Below are positions 9,507 through 19,774 of a stretch of DNA of 64,000 nucleotides, piece by piece; the first letter of the stretch is position 1; each line of letters begins with the position of its first letter. The position numbers were made by a program, and so were the translations under genes. Origin of the DNA: Methylobacter psychrophilus (GTDB lineage: Bacteria; Pseudomonadota; Gammaproteobacteria; Methylococcales; Methylomonadaceae); contig NZ_JAOEGU010000021.1 in the NCBI RefSeq assembly GCF_025583945.1, forward strand, positions 1 to 64,000, read 5' to 3'. Below the pieces are notes generated by a model that was not told where the DNA came from, did no database searches, and saw only the letters and a list, made by a program, of their open reading frames with translations.

Positions 9507-12500
9507 AAAAGCGCTTGGCTCTCTTGATGATTATCTGGATAGTACTGGTTGTTCCTGTTGGCTTATTGGGCTTGATGAGTAGTGAAGCTGGTACCAACTG
9601 GCTATTACGAAAGGTTTTTCTGGTTTTGCCTGCACAGGTTTCAGTTACAACAATAGCAGGCCGGTTGCTGGATCGTGTGTCGTTGACCGGTTTTAATTAT
9701 CAGAGTGCTACGGAAACAGTCGCTATTGATAATTTTGTTTTTGCCTGGCAACCTGTCCAACTTTTTTCGGGTACTTTAAAAATTATTGATGTAGTAGTTA
9801 CTGATGTAAATGTGAGTGTTACCGGAACAAAAGAGCCGCAAGAAAAAAGTACTTTTGATTTGAATGCCAAATGGCTGATACCGGTACAGATTATTGTCGA
9901 TAATTTTCTGCTCACGGATATGCAGTTTCATCAAAATGATGCTGTGCAAAAACTTGAAAAGTTCCAGCTAGCGCTGGCGACTGAAGGTGATCAGCTTAAA
10001 ATCAGTGCACTGACTGTTAATGCACAAGCTATTGCGGCAACAGTAAAAGGGCAGATGACGTTAGGTAAAGGTTTTCCTTTTGGCATAACGTCTGATTGGC
10101 AGGTTAATGCTCAGCAAAACGGCTTATGGCAAGGTTCAACAACGATTACTGGTGACATTAACAAGCTTTTGTTCGACAACCGGTTATCCTCGCCTTTTAA
10201 AGTGACTTTAAAAGGTCATTTGGATGATTTGCAAACCAGACCGCAAATAGCTGCGCGTGCCGATTGGAGTAAAGTTGCCTGGCCAATTACCGGTCCTGAA
10301 CCCCAGATAAAAAGTGAACAGGGTAGTGTTGAGTTGGAGGGTTTGCTTGGCGATTACCAGGTGATCTTAAATGGGCAATTAACCCAGCAGTATTTACCTG
10401 AGGCCAGTGTGTCATTTAAGGGTAAAGGTAGCCAGACTGCTCTTGCCATTGAAAAATTGGCACTACAATCAAAGACCGGATTATTTCAAATCAGTGGCGA
10501 TGTCTCCTGGCAGGATTCGCCCTTTTTTGATTTACTTGCAACGGGACAGGATTTTAATCCGGCAATATTACTTCCCGAATTGCCCGGAAACCTGACTTTC
10601 AATAGTCATGTTAAAGGTCAATTGGATGCCAAGGCGTTACAAATTGACGCCACTATAAACAAGCTGTCGGGGCAATTACGTGGCAAGCCGGTTAGCGCAA
10701 ATGGCAATTTAGTTATAAATGGTGATGTGCTCAAGGTTGATGCGTTACACATTAATTCAGGTACCAATAAAATTGCTGTCAACGGCACCATGGGGCAAGA
10801 GCAGGCAAAGCTTGAACTGTCTATTGATACTCCGGATTTACAGGCGTTGTGGCCAACTCTCGGTGGTAGTCTGAAAGGTGATGGGCAATTTCAGGGGGTA
10901 TGGCATAACCCGAATGTAAAATTTCAGGCTCAGGGCAAGCGCTTGCGTTTCGCTGAGCACAGTGCAGGGGAGCTAGCCATCAATATTGATTATTCTCAGG
11001 AACCGCAAAAAACGTCGAAAATTCTGTTGTCAGCAAGTGCCATAAAAAGTGGTGCAGTGCAGATTAGTTCAGTTCGGCTTGATGGTTTGGGTACACAGTT
11101 ACAGCATAGTTTTAAAGCGGATATTAACTCTGTCGACGGAACATTATCGACAGTATTAACCGGGAGTCTTAAAGCGGGTAACTGGCATGGTGACTTTTCA
11201 AAGCTGGATTTAAATCCCCGGGATTTAGGTTCTTGGCGACTGAAAAAAAATCTGGTTGTTAATATGACTCAAAGTCCTTCAGGACTTGATGTGGTTTTTG
11301 ATGAAGCCTGCCTGATTCAAAAAACTGCTTCACTTTGTACGCATGGAAGTTATCCCGGTAACGGCGATCTTAAACTTGCTCTTAAAGCCATGGCATTACC
11401 TACGACGCTAATGAAGGCTTATTTACCTGAGCAGATACAGCTAAATGGCACAATTAATGCCAATACGGAAATACAAAAACAAAAAGGTTTGTTGACCGGT
11501 GATTATCAACTTGAACTGTCACCGTCCCTGCTTTTATTTCAAGGTAAAGAACTCGCATTAAATGTATCGAGGCTGTCAGGAAAACTTAAAAATGATATTG
11601 TTTCCGCAGATATTGATTTGGCGCTGGCAGGCCAGGATTATGTACGTAGTCAGTTACAAGTGGATACCGGTAAAAGTCAGTCTGTTAGTGGTCAGATATC
11701 AGCATCACTACGTGAATTTGCCCTGTTGGAAGCGTTTGTTCCACAATTATCAGGGACTAAAGGCTTATTAACCGCAGATTTAAGCGTGAAAGGGTCTGTA
11801 AAAAAACCACTTATATCGGGCCAGATAGACCTTGCCAATGGATTTGTTGATATTACCGGGCAGGAGATTGGTCTTCGTGATATTAATCTTCATGCGATTG
11901 CCTCAGGCGGGCCAGTCAATCGCATTCAAATTAACGGTTCTGTATTACCTGCGTTACTAACGTCAGCCAATTCATCTGAACAATTGCAGTTAAACGGCCT
12001 GGTTAATATCAATGCAGATCTACAGCAGCAAGAAGGACTGCTTTCCGGAAATTATCGAATCGATAGTCCGCCGATGACGATTTTATCAGGCCCCCGTGGC
12101 GCGGTAACAAAAATTCCCTTAGGTGCATCATCTCTATCAGGGATTATTAATGGTGATAAGGTATCGGCAGATATCGATATGAAGCTGGTCGGTCAGGATT
12201 ATTTACGAGCCCAAGTACAAATTGATACCGGCAAGACGCAAGCTTTGTCCGGTCACATAACGGCATCAATGCATGAATTTGCATTACTGAATCCTTTTGT
12301 ACTCCAGTTATCGAATATTAAAGGACAACTGAATGCAGATTTGGCTTTACAAGGCACATTGAACAAACCGGGAGCCAGTGGCGCAATAAGTTTTACAGAG
12401 GGCGGTGCCGATGTTGATGATTTAGGTATCAGCCTTCGTGACGTTAAACTTGAGGTATTGGCATCGGGTGAAAGCAGTGACCGCATGCAGATAACCGGTA

Positions 12501-13507
12501 CGGCAAAGTCGGGTGAAGGCTTAATTAATCTTGATGGTTTTGCAAATTTGCAGGCGCAAGCAGGCAGTCTTGTTGAGCTAATACTGAAAGGTGAAAAATT
12601 TGAGGTTGCCAAGTTGCCTGAAGCGCAAATAGCTGTTTCGCCGGATTTAAAACTGGTATTTGCTGATGGACAAGGGATGGTTAGCGGGAAATTAAAAGTA
12701 CAAAAAGCAGTCATGTTGCTGGAGGATATTCCTGAAAATGCCGTAAAAGTCAGTCCGGATGAAATTATACTCGGGCAAAAAATAGTTGAAGGAAATGTAC
12801 CTGTCGCTATCCGTATTGATACCAATATAGCTGTTGATCTTGGCAAGCAGGTCAGTTTTTCCGGACAGGGACTGGTAACCAACCTGACCGGTAATTTAAA
12901 TATTGTAACGGCTGGCGAGAAAATGGCCATGCGCGGTAATGTTGATATGGTTAAAGGCCGGTACAAAAGTTATGGGCAGGATCTTACCGTACGCAAGGGC
13001 CGCTTTATATTTAACGGTCCTGTTGATAATCCCTGGCTGGATGTAGAAGCCATTCGTGTGTCTAAAAGTAAAACAGTGACTGCCATTCTTGAATTGACCG
13101 GTTCACTGAAAGCGCCGCAAACCCGAATATCTTCAGAGCCCGTATTACCGGAATCGGAAGCACTGGCTTATTTGGTTACCGGTGGGCCATTAAATCAGGT
13201 AAGCCAGTCAGAAGGGAATATGCTGGCTGCAGCGGCAATATCCTACGGTGGCGGGAAGGCTGCCTGGATTACCGATAAGCTGGGGATAGATGAGTTTGAA
13301 GTTCAAGAAGGCAAGACACTACAGGATACCTTGGTTGCTGTTGGTCAATATCTGACCCCAAAATTTTATGTGGGCGCCAAGGTAGGTTTGTTTAACAAAC
13401 AGGGAGGCATGGTATCAAAATATAAAATTACCGAGGCCATAAATATTGAAACCCAAGCGGGTACCTCGCAACGAGTAAAAATAAATTACGACATTGATAG
13501 GGATTAA
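9503..13507 (+). CDS. tamB: TamB, inner-membrane-anchored translocation/assembly protein
   Basis: A 1334-residue protein with one N-terminal membrane anchor (LALLMIIWIVLVVPVGLLGLM) followed by a very long beta-rich domain of repeated AsmA/TamB-like strands, forming the periplasm-spanning groove. The C-terminal DUF490/TamB domain is clear (VDMVKGRYKSYGQDLTVRKG, FNGPVDNPWLDVEAIR, ESEALAYLVTGG, VGAKVGLFNKQGG). Two internal stretches repeat each other (about residues 660-800 and 830-970, with related SGKLKNDIVSADIDLALAGQDY and SGIINGDKVSADIDMKLVGQDY), suggesting internal duplication. Coupled to tamA. Confidence 0.95.
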   Translation: MKKRLALLMIIWIVLVVPVGLLGLMSSEAGTNWLLRKVFLVLPAQVSVTTIAGRLLDRVSLTGFNYQSATETVAIDNFVFAWQPVQLFSGTLKIIDVVVTDVNVSVTGTKEPQEKSTFDLNAKWLIPVQIIVDNFLLTDMQFHQNDAVQKLEKFQLALATEGDQLKISALTVNAQAIAATVKGQMTLGKGFPFGITSDWQVNAQQNGLWQGSTTITGDINKLLFDNRLSSPFKVTLKGHLDDLQTRPQIAARADWSKVAWPITGPEPQIKSEQGSVELEGLLGDYQVILNGQLTQQYLPEASVSFKGKGSQTALAIEKLALQSKTGLFQISGDVSWQDSPFFDLLATGQDFNPAILLPELPGNLTFNSHVKGQLDAKALQIDATINKLSGQLRGKPVSANGNLVINGDVLKVDALHINSGTNKIAVNGTMGQEQAKLELSIDTPDLQALWPTLGGSLKGDGQFQGVWHNPNVKFQAQGKRLRFAEHSAGELAINIDYSQEPQKTSKILLSASAIKSGAVQISSVRLDGLGTQLQHSFKADINSVDGTLSTVLTGSLKAGNWHGDFSKLDLNPRDLGSWRLKKNLVVNMTQSPSGLDVVFDEACLIQKTASLCTHGSYPGNGDLKLALKAMALPTTLMKAYLPEQIQLNGTINANTEIQKQKGLLTGDYQLELSPSLLLFQGKELALNVSRLSGKLKNDIVSADIDLALAGQDYVRSQLQVDTGKSQSVSGQISASLREFALLEAFVPQLSGTKGLLTADLSVKGSVKKPLISGQIDLANGFVDITGQEIGLRDINLHAIASGGPVNRIQINGSVLPALLTSANSSEQLQLNGLVNINADLQQQEGLLSGNYRIDSPPMTILSGPRGAVTKIPLGASSLSGIINGDKVSADIDMKLVGQDYLRAQVQIDTGKTQALSGHITASMHEFALLNPFVLQLSNIKGQLNADLALQGTLNKPGASGAISFTEGGADVDDLGISLRDVKLEVLASGESSDRMQITGTAKSGEGLINLDGFANLQAQAGSLVELILKGEKFEVAKLPEAQIAVSPDLKLVFADGQGMVSGKLKVQKAVMLLEDIPENAVKVSPDEIILGQKIVEGNVPVAIRIDTNIAVDLGKQVSFSGQGLVTNLTGNLNIVTAGEKMAMRGNVDMVKGRYKSYGQDLTVRKGRFIFNGPVDNPWLDVEAIRVSKSKTVTAILELTGSLKAPQTRISSEPVLPESEALAYLVTGGPLNQVSQSEGNMLAAAAISYGGGKAAWITDKLGIDEFEVQEGKTLQDTLVAVGQYLTPKFYVGAKVGLFNKQGGMVSKYKITEAINIETQAGTSQRVKINYDIDRD

Positions 13508-13685
13508 GTTGATGGTAGATATGACTTTCCAATTATTAGCCATCGTATTTTTTGTAAAAACCGTTAGCAGTAAGTAATCGGCATTAAAAAAGTATAATTT
13601 GGAATATCTTATCTATTGGCTTTCTGTATCCCAATTTACATCACACCAGCCTGTTTATTCTACTGGCTATAACTCATATGATAAT

Positions 13686-14366
13686 TTAATCTTCCAAAAC
13701 TACACAATCAAAACTGCCTATCTGCCTGTGTTCGGCTTGTGGATCAGGAGTGCTGTCTCTGGTTAACCATAAAGTTTGAAAGCCGGCGGCTTTGGCAGCA
13801 TCCAACTCTTCTTTGATATCCGATAAAAATAATAGCTGATTTGTCGAAATACCTATCTGCTGGGCTATTTTTTCATAGGATTTCGTTTCTTTCTTACCAC
13901 CAATATGGGTATCAAAGTAATCCGAAAACAAGGGTGTTAAATCGCCATATTCAGTATGCGCAAATAATAGTTTTTGCGCCTGCACGGAGCCGGATGAATA
14001 GATGTATAAATTTAGTCCCTTGGCTTTCCATATCTTGAGGCAAGCTGCGGCATCCTGATAAATATGGCCTTTGAAATCACCTTTTTGATAACCTGCTTCC
14101 CAGATTAAACCTTGCAACGATTTTAATGGCGTTACTTTTTTATCTTCATCGAGCCATTGTATAAGCTGTGCAATTATCTGTCCGGTATCAAGTTCTGTAC
14201 CTGCTTCCCGGCAAGAATCTGCCAGCAATGCTTTAACCTTTGGCTCTTGTGCATGACGGTGGATATAATCAGCCAGGTTTGCCCGTGCATAAGGAAACAG
14301 TACTTCTTTGACAAAAGCCAATGATGAGGTTGTGCCTTCAATATCGGTGATGATGGCTTTAATCAT
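13686..14366 (-). CDS. mtnC: Acireductone synthase (enolase-phosphatase E1)
   Basis: A 226-residue HAD-family enzyme of the methionine salvage pathway that enolises and dephosphorylates 2,3-diketo-5-methylthiopentyl-1-phosphate to acireductone. The first HAD motif is DIEGTTSS with the nucleophile Asp. Motif II is IYSSGS, and the later motif FLSDIKEELDAAKAAG carries the metal-binding acids. Last gene of mtnB-mtnD-mtnC; the ATG overlaps the mtnD stop by 4 bases. Confidence 0.95.
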   Translation of the reverse strand: MIKAIITDIEGTTSSLAFVKEVLFPYARANLADYIHRHAQEPKVKALLADSCREAGTELDTGQIIAQLIQWLDEDKKVTPLKSLQGLIWEAGYQKGDFKGHIYQDAAACLKIWKAKGLNLYIYSSGSVQAQKLLFAHTEYGDLTPLFSDYFDTHIGGKKETKSYEKIAQQIGISTNQLLFLSDIKEELDAAKAAGFQTLWLTRDSTPDPQAEHRQIGSFDCVVLED

Positions 14367-14923
14367 AAGAGTTCGGCAACGTATTCGTCAAATGTCGGGA
14401 ATGTTTTGGCGATTTCGCTACCGGTAAAATTGGCTACCCAGCCATCGGCTGTGGTGAACAGGCGTATACAGGTAAATCGAGGATTTTCACCCATATCAAA
14501 CCAGTGAGTGGTATTGGCAGGTACGCTAATTAAATCACCTTGTTCGCACAATACGGCATAGACTTTATCTTCGCTGTGTAAATAAAATAGTCCACGGCCT
14601 TCGACAAAAAAACGCACTTCAAAGTCGTCATGGATGTGTTCGGGCAGAAATTTTTCTCGAAAGGCAATTTTTTCCGGGTGATCCGGCGTTAGCTTCATTA
14701 CATCTACGGATTGGAAGCTGCACTGATGTTTTAATTTGTCTATGGAATCAGCGTAAGCTTCAAGTATGGACTTCTGATCGGCAGCGTCAGGTAGTGTAAA
14801 CTTGGCTTCCCAGCGTTCAAATTGCACACCTATATTGCCAAGTTGTTTTTGGATAGAGTTAAAGTCGGTGTATTGTTCGCCGTATTGGGGCTGGTTATCA
14901 GGATAAATAGTTAATGCGCTCAT
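14363..14923 (-). CDS. mtnD: Acireductone dioxygenase
   Basis: A 186-residue cupin. The metal ligands are visible in HIHDDFEVRFF (two His and a Glu) and in the later TTHWFDMG (His). It oxidises acireductone to the keto-acid precursor of methionine plus formate (Fe form) or to off-pathway products (Ni form); the metal cannot be read from the sequence. It sits between mtnB and mtnC with 1- and 4-base overlaps. Confidence 0.95.
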   Translation of the reverse strand: MSALTIYPDNQPQYGEQYTDFNSIQKQLGNIGVQFERWEAKFTLPDAADQKSILEAYADSIDKLKHQCSFQSVDVMKLTPDHPEKIAFREKFLPEHIHDDFEVRFFVEGRGLFYLHSEDKVYAVLCEQGDLISVPANTTHWFDMGENPRFTCIRLFTTADGWVANFTGSEIAKTFPTFDEYVAELL

Positions 14924-15540
14924 CAGTTTTTGACTCCATGTAGTCGTAGTTCACAATCAAATAAAAAGTCCAGCGCCTCAAGATGACGAAGCGTTTCTTG
15001 TACCGAATTTCCCCAGGTATAAAGTCCATGTCCGGCAATGATATAGGCCTGGCAGTCTCCGTGGCTATCCAGGTAATGCTCTACAAGCTCTGCCAGGCGA
15101 GGTATGTTTTGGTCGTTAGGGAAAATCGGCACTACAAATCGGGATTCATGTGTGGTAATACCACGCAGCGCTTTTAATAGTTCATAATCTTCCAGGACGA
15201 TTTCAGATGTAAAAATTCTTGAAATCAGGGTAGCATTCAGAGAATGCGGGTGCAATATTGACTGGATTTCTGGAAAACGTTTATATAAGGTGGTATGCAG
15301 TACCGTTTCTGCCGACGGTTTTTTCCCGTCCAAAGAATTGGCCTCGGTATCAATTTGCATAATATCTTCAGGTTTTAACTGGCCTTTATGTCTGCCGGAA
15401 ACGGTAATCGCAATAGTCCCGTTAGGCAATCGCGCGGAAAAATTACCACTGGTTGCCGGAACCCAGCCTTTACTGTCAATAAAGCGTCCGGCATCAATCA
15501 ATTGCAGGGTGGCGTAAATAAAAGCGTCGTTATCATTCAT
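14923..15540 (-). CDS. mtnB: Methylthioribulose-1-phosphate dehydratase
   Basis: A 205-residue class II aldolase-fold enzyme. Zn-ligand motifs are visible as HPHSLNAT and AGHGLYTWG, and the family start (GWVPATSGNFSARL) is present. It dehydrates 5-methylthioribulose-1-phosphate. First gene of the mtnBDC operon, transcribed divergently from the DUF475 gene across about 65 bases. mtnA and mtnP are not in this window. Confidence 0.95.
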   Translation of the reverse strand: MNDNDAFIYATLQLIDAGRFIDSKGWVPATSGNFSARLPNGTIAITVSGRHKGQLKPEDIMQIDTEANSLDGKKPSAETVLHTTLYKRFPEIQSILHPHSLNATLISRIFTSEIVLEDYELLKALRGITTHESRFVVPIFPNDQNIPRLAELVEHYLDSHGDCQAYIIAGHGLYTWGNSVQETLRHLEALDFLFDCELRLHGVKN

Positions 15541-15605
15541 TAGGTTGATTTTCAGTTAAATAGTCTTATAGTTGCAGAACAAAAACACTAATCAAAAGGT
15601 ATTTT

Positions 15606-16613
15606 ATGCAGTATTTTCGTCTTTCTTTTATCGTAACAGCCATTTGTCTGGCTATAGCAGTTTATTGGGGTGGAATAATGGGCGCGTTAATCGCTCTTAT
15701 TCTGGGAGTTCTTGAAGTGAGTTTATCATTTGATAACGCCGTTGTGAACGCTTCGATATTAAAGCGCATGGATGAGCGTTGGCAACAGTACTTTTTAACA
15801 TGGGGGATTTTAATTGCCGTGTTTGGCATGCGCTTACTGTTTCCCATTTTAATTGTTGCCGTCGCTACAGGACTTGGTTTTTTTGGCGTAGCCGATATGG
15901 CGCTGCACGATCCTGTCACTTATGCGCAGCATTTAAATGAATCGCATGTACAAATTGCCGCATTTGGCGGGATGTTTTTGTTAATGGTCTTTTTCTCGTT
16001 TATTTTTGATGAAAACAGGGAATTGCATTGGCTGGGGTATATAGAAAAAAAAATGGCATCATTTGGCAAGCTTGAGTCGATTGAAATCATTCTGGCATTG
16101 GGCGTGCTGTTAATTACCCAAAACTGGTTGCCCGATGCGATTCGCCTGGATGCCTTGGTTGCCGGTATTTCAGGCGTTATTTTATATGTTATCGTTGATA
16201 GTTTGGCAACTTTATTTGAAGACGAAGAAGAAGGCGAAGAAGTTTCGGAAGTCATTAAAAAAGGCAGCGTGATGAGCTTTTTATATCTTGAAGTATTGGA
16301 TGCCTCGTTTTCATTTGATGGCGTTATCGGTGCATTTGCGATTACCCAAGATGTTGTTATTATTATGCTGGGTTTGGCAATAGGCGCAATGTTTGTCAGA
16401 AGTTTGACAGTGTATCTGGTACGTAAAGGTACTCTGGATGAATATGTATTTTTGGAGCATGGTGCTCATTATGCGATTGGTTCACTGGCCGCTATTATGT
16501 TAATCAGCATGACCCATCATATTCCTGAAGTGATTACGGGACTGATCGGTGCCATTATGATTGGGTTGTCGGTTCTGTCATCCATTATTTATAAAAGAAA
16601 GCTCGCGAATTAG
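15606..16613 (+). CDS. DUF475 (TerC/YkoY-like) integral membrane protein
   Basis: A 335-residue protein with about eight to nine membrane segments. Two repeated acidic-in-membrane motifs, LGVLEVSLSFDNAVVNA (near residue 35) and LEVLDASFSFDGVIGAFA (near residue 225), mark the TerC superfamily, whose acidic residues are thought to bind metal ions. A cytoplasmic acid-rich loop (FEDEEEGEEVSE) precedes the second motif. Related proteins act in Mn efflux or tellurite resistance, but the substrate here is not known. AGGT lies shortly before the ATG. Confidence 0.85.
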   Translation: MQYFRLSFIVTAICLAIAVYWGGIMGALIALILGVLEVSLSFDNAVVNASILKRMDERWQQYFLTWGILIAVFGMRLLFPILIVAVATGLGFFGVADMALHDPVTYAQHLNESHVQIAAFGGMFLLMVFFSFIFDENRELHWLGYIEKKMASFGKLESIEIILALGVLLITQNWLPDAIRLDALVAGISGVILYVIVDSLATLFEDEEEGEEVSEVIKKGSVMSFLYLEVLDASFSFDGVIGAFAITQDVVIIMLGLAIGAMFVRSLTVYLVRKGTLDEYVFLEHGAHYAIGSLAAIMLISMTHHIPEVITGLIGAIMIGLSVLSSIIYKRKLAN

Positions 16614-16729
16614 TCGCTGGTTGACTGATTCCCGAATGCCGCTTACGAATTAGTCAACTTGGGTGATATCCATGAATAAAAAAACCGGTAAGTCGGGTAT
16701 ATTATTCACAGAAAATCACCTTAACGGTT

Positions 16730-17626
16730 ATGGATTTTTTATCGATGAATTGGCAAGCTATTTCTCAACAGATTGAGTCAGTGAGCAGGCAGCCATTTAA
16801 CGTTGTCTCTGCTTACAGGCTTTCTGGTGGCGACATCAATTCCGCTTTTCGATTGCAAGGTGCAGATAGATCGTATTTTATTAAGCTGAATGGTGCTGAT
16901 TTATTGGCCATGTTTGAAGCCGAATTTGCAGGATTACAGGAACTGGCAAAAACCCAATCAGTTCGTATTCCTGCGCCAGTTGTTTGCGGCAAAACAGGTG
17001 AGAATTCATTTTTGGTACTGGAATATCTTGAGTTTGGCTGCTCGAATAAAGGCTCTGAGCGTTTATTTGGGCAGCAACTTGCGCTCATGCATCAGCAACA
17101 ACAGCCATATTTTGGCTGGCATCGGAATAATACCATTGGCAGTACCTTACAAATTAATAGTCAAAGCCATGACTGGCCAGATTTTTGGCGTGAACAGCGA
17201 TTGGGGTTGCAATTAAAACTGGCGAAAAATAACGGTTATGGTGGCAGACTGCAAGCCAATGGTGAGCGTCTTTGCTGCGATATTTCGGCATTTTTTGAAC
17301 ATTATCAGCCACAACCTTCATTATTGCATGGCGATTTATGGGCAGGTAATACGGCTGTTGATAAGCAGGGGGTTCTGGTTATTTTTGATCCTGCCTGTTA
17401 TTATGGTGACCGGGAAGCTGATCTGGCAATGACGGGATTGTTTGGTGGTTTTAGTGAGGATTTTTATGCAGCCTATCAGGCTGTTTGGCCGTTAGACGAC
17501 GGTTATGTCGTTAGAAAAACATTCTACAATTTGTATCATGTTTTAAACCACCTGAATTTATTTGGTGGCAGTTATTTGCGACAAGCCGAGAGCATGACGG
17601 CAATGCTGTTATCTGAAATACGCTGA
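16730..17626 (+). CDS. Fructosamine kinase family protein
   Basis: A 298-residue APH-fold kinase. The catalytic loop is LLHGDLWAGN and the metal-binding segment is VIFDPACYYGDREADLAMTGLFGGF, both diagnostic for fructosamine-3-kinase/ketosamine kinase. The N-terminal SGGDINSAFRL and the nucleotide Lys in SYFIKLN are also seen. The family phosphorylates sugar-amine adducts and starts their removal from glycated proteins. An alternative ATG is at 16745 (MNWQAISQQ), which fits the family N-terminus equally well. No strong ribosome site helps decide. Confidence 0.88.
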   Translation: MDFLSMNWQAISQQIESVSRQPFNVVSAYRLSGGDINSAFRLQGADRSYFIKLNGADLLAMFEAEFAGLQELAKTQSVRIPAPVVCGKTGENSFLVLEYLEFGCSNKGSERLFGQQLALMHQQQQPYFGWHRNNTIGSTLQINSQSHDWPDFWREQRLGLQLKLAKNNGYGGRLQANGERLCCDISAFFEHYQPQPSLLHGDLWAGNTAVDKQGVLVIFDPACYYGDREADLAMTGLFGGFSEDFYAAYQAVWPLDDGYVVRKTFYNLYHVLNHLNLFGGSYLRQAESMTAMLLSEIR

Positions 17627-17650
17627 TTATTTTGAGTGGACGCAGGTTAG

Positions 17651-18580
17651 TCAATTAACAGGCTGTTGCCGATGCTGCTGTAGTAGTTGTCGAAAAACAA
17701 GTGGGTCTTTTTGCTGGATTAGGTCACCTGAGCGAGGATAAATTTGGTGCTCCAATCGGGATAACCAGAAACGTAAGGCGGCGGCTCTGAGCATGGTTTG
17801 CCAATGTCGTCTTTCCATTACTTCCAACGGTTTCAGGCTTTCATAGGCAGAGAGCAAGGTGGTTAGTTTATCGGGATTAATCTTCCCGTTTTCACTGCAC
17901 CAGTCATTAGCCGTTATTGCAATATCAAATAATCGTGTTCCCGTGTAGCTACTATAAAAATCCAGTATGCCGCTGAGTTGGTTATTAACGAACAGGACGT
18001 TATCCCTGAATAAATCAGCATGTATAAAGCCCTGAGGGAGATCTGCCGAACTATTTGCGACTTGAAAAAGTAGTTCGTCTTTAATCAAGGCACGGTCTGT
18101 AGTCGATAACCGGGCGTCGATTCTATGCAACAGTGTTTTACACCAGTCCAGATCGTTGTTATTTTTTACCGGGAAAATATAGTCTTGTGTACACTGATGT
18201 ACCTTGGCCAAATGCCTGCCAATTTGCTGACATTGTTCGATTGATGGTGATAGTATTGCCATCCCGGATAATCGCTTGAATACTGCGGACGGTTTATTGT
18301 TAAGTTCATGCAATACCTTGCCTTGTCGGTCTGACTGATGTTCCGGACAGGGGATATTGTGTTTGACAAGATGAGATAGTAGTCGCATAAAATGCGCTAA
18401 CTCATTGGCTGTTAGTGTTTCAAACAAGGTTAAAACAAAGTGGCCCTTTGTAGTTTCTACGAAATAATTGGTATTGTTAATGCCATCTTGTATGCCCTCA
18501 AAACTGATGACTTCACCGAGAGCGTAGTTACTAAAGAATAGTTCAAGTTGTGAGTGGCTTATTGGCGTATAAACGGACAC
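17651..18580 (-). CDS. thrB: Homoserine kinase, APH-type ThrB
   Basis: A 309-residue APH-fold kinase of the ThrB family used by many proteobacteria instead of the GHMP-type enzyme. Motifs: the N-terminal SFEGIQDGINNTNYFVET, the catalytic loop GFIHADLFRDNVLF, and the metal-binding LSGILDFYSSYTGTRLFDIA. It phosphorylates L-homoserine in threonine synthesis. It lies 8 bases downstream of the DUF2782 gene on the same strand. Confidence 0.92.
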   Translation of the reverse strand: MSVYTPISHSQLELFFSNYALGEVISFEGIQDGINNTNYFVETTKGHFVLTLFETLTANELAHFMRLLSHLVKHNIPCPEHQSDRQGKVLHELNNKPSAVFKRLSGMAILSPSIEQCQQIGRHLAKVHQCTQDYIFPVKNNNDLDWCKTLLHRIDARLSTTDRALIKDELLFQVANSSADLPQGFIHADLFRDNVLFVNNQLSGILDFYSSYTGTRLFDIAITANDWCSENGKINPDKLTTLLSAYESLKPLEVMERRHWQTMLRAAALRFWLSRLEHQIYPRSGDLIQQKDPLVFRQLLQQHRQQPVN

Positions 18581-18588
18581 TGATCAGA

Positions 18589-18927
18589 TTAATTCCATTC
18601 AAAGATTTTCCACATATTAATGTTACTGCCTTTATCCAGTTCATTAGTTCGAACATCCATTTTGCCATCACCATCATTATCAATGAAATAATAAGGAGGG
18701 CCAATATCCGGTACTACTTTAATCATATAAAGTCTGCCGCCTCTGCGATATTCTTGTATGGTTTTTTTACCTTTACGAATAATGGTAATATCAGGTTCGA
18801 GTGTCTCTCCACTTTGTACCGGCAGAGGTAGTTCTGGAGTTTCTGGTACGGCTTCAAGAGTCGGAGGTTTCTCATCAATGGCAAATGCCGGAAAAGCAAG
18901 AAAACTCAATAGAATAAAACGACGCAT
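18589..18927 (-). CDS. DUF2782 small exported protein
   Basis: A 112-residue protein with a short signal peptide (MRRFILLSFLAFPAFA), a Pro/Glu-rich linker, and a compact domain (ITIIRKGKKTIQEYRRGGRLYMIKVVPDIGPPYYFIDNDGDG) matching DUF2782. The family is often found next to thrB and polA in gammaproteobacteria. The function is unknown. The 8-base spacing to thrB suggests an operon. Confidence 0.8.
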   Translation of the reverse strand: MRRFILLSFLAFPAFAIDEKPPTLEAVPETPELPLPVQSGETLEPDITIIRKGKKTIQEYRRGGRLYMIKVVPDIGPPYYFIDNDGDGKMDVRTNELDKGSNINMWKIFEWN

Positions 18928-19162
18928 GGTAATGGCTCTTTTGTGGTAAATACTGGCGCTATCTTATTATAGTTTTTGGCATATTGCTTGACTAAAATAA
19001 TCGGACAGGATTTACTACTTTTTGCAGTGATTTTTAACCGGTTTTTTTCTACAAACAGCTACGTTGAAATCACCAAATTATGAGGTTTTAAATAACGTTA
19101 AGCTTAATAGTGTTCCGTAAAGAGTGGGTTATAATAACCCTTTTTTTAATGACATGTAGTAG

Positions 19163-19621
19163 ATGAAAAGACTAATCGAAACTAAAATAGTAAACCCTTT
19201 GCTTGAAAAATACGGTATACCTGCTTATAAAACCGAAGGCTCTGCAGGAGTTGATCTGGTTGCCTGCATTGAAGAAGCAATAGTGATTGCCGGGGGCATG
19301 AGTCAATTGATTGGAACAGGTTTATCTGTCAATATTCAGGATCCTGGATTAGTCGCGGTGGTTGCAAGCAGAAGCGGACTTTGTCTGAATAGTCAGGTTC
19401 GTGTAGGACAAGGCCTGGGTATTATCGATTCAGATTACCTTGGTGAAATAGGCGTAATTCTGCACAATGACGGTATTAATGATTATATTGTTCAACCAGG
19501 CGAAAGGATTGCACAATTATTATTCATGCCGGTAGTTCAAGTCGCTTTTAAACTGGTAGCAGATTTTACGACGATGACCGATAGGGGTGAGGGTGGTTTT
19601 GGTCATACAGGTCGACATTAA
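19163..19621 (+). CDS. dut: dUTP diphosphatase
   Basis: A 152-residue trimeric dUTPase. All five motifs can be read: AGVDLVA, SRSGL, GIIDSDYLGEIGV, RIAQLLFMPV, and the C-terminal P-loop-like GEGGFGHTG. It hydrolyses dUTP to dUMP and pyrophosphate. The order dut, AlgC-type module, argB recalls the dut-algC-argB order of other gammaproteobacteria. Confidence 0.95.
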   Translation: MKRLIETKIVNPLLEKYGIPAYKTEGSAGVDLVACIEEAIVIAGGMSQLIGTGLSVNIQDPGLVAVVASRSGLCLNSQVRVGQGLGIIDSDYLGEIGVILHNDGINDYIVQPGERIAQLLFMPVVQVAFKLVADFTTMTDRGEGGFGHTGRH

Positions 19622-19774
19622 ATAACGTGTATAACAACGCTTGGGCAAATTGATCTTTTGACAAGGCTCTCCTGAGTATCGATTAAGGGCTTGGGATCAA
19701 TGAAGCCGGTATTTCAAGTTGTTTAACTTATTTTATATGCGTTCTTAGGCTGATTTTTTTGATGGGGTAGGGTG

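Noticed and set aside
12253-12966. A 237-codon frame antisense to tamB
   Set aside because: Shadow of the conserved C-terminal part of TamB; no ribosome site and a Ser/Pro-rich composition.
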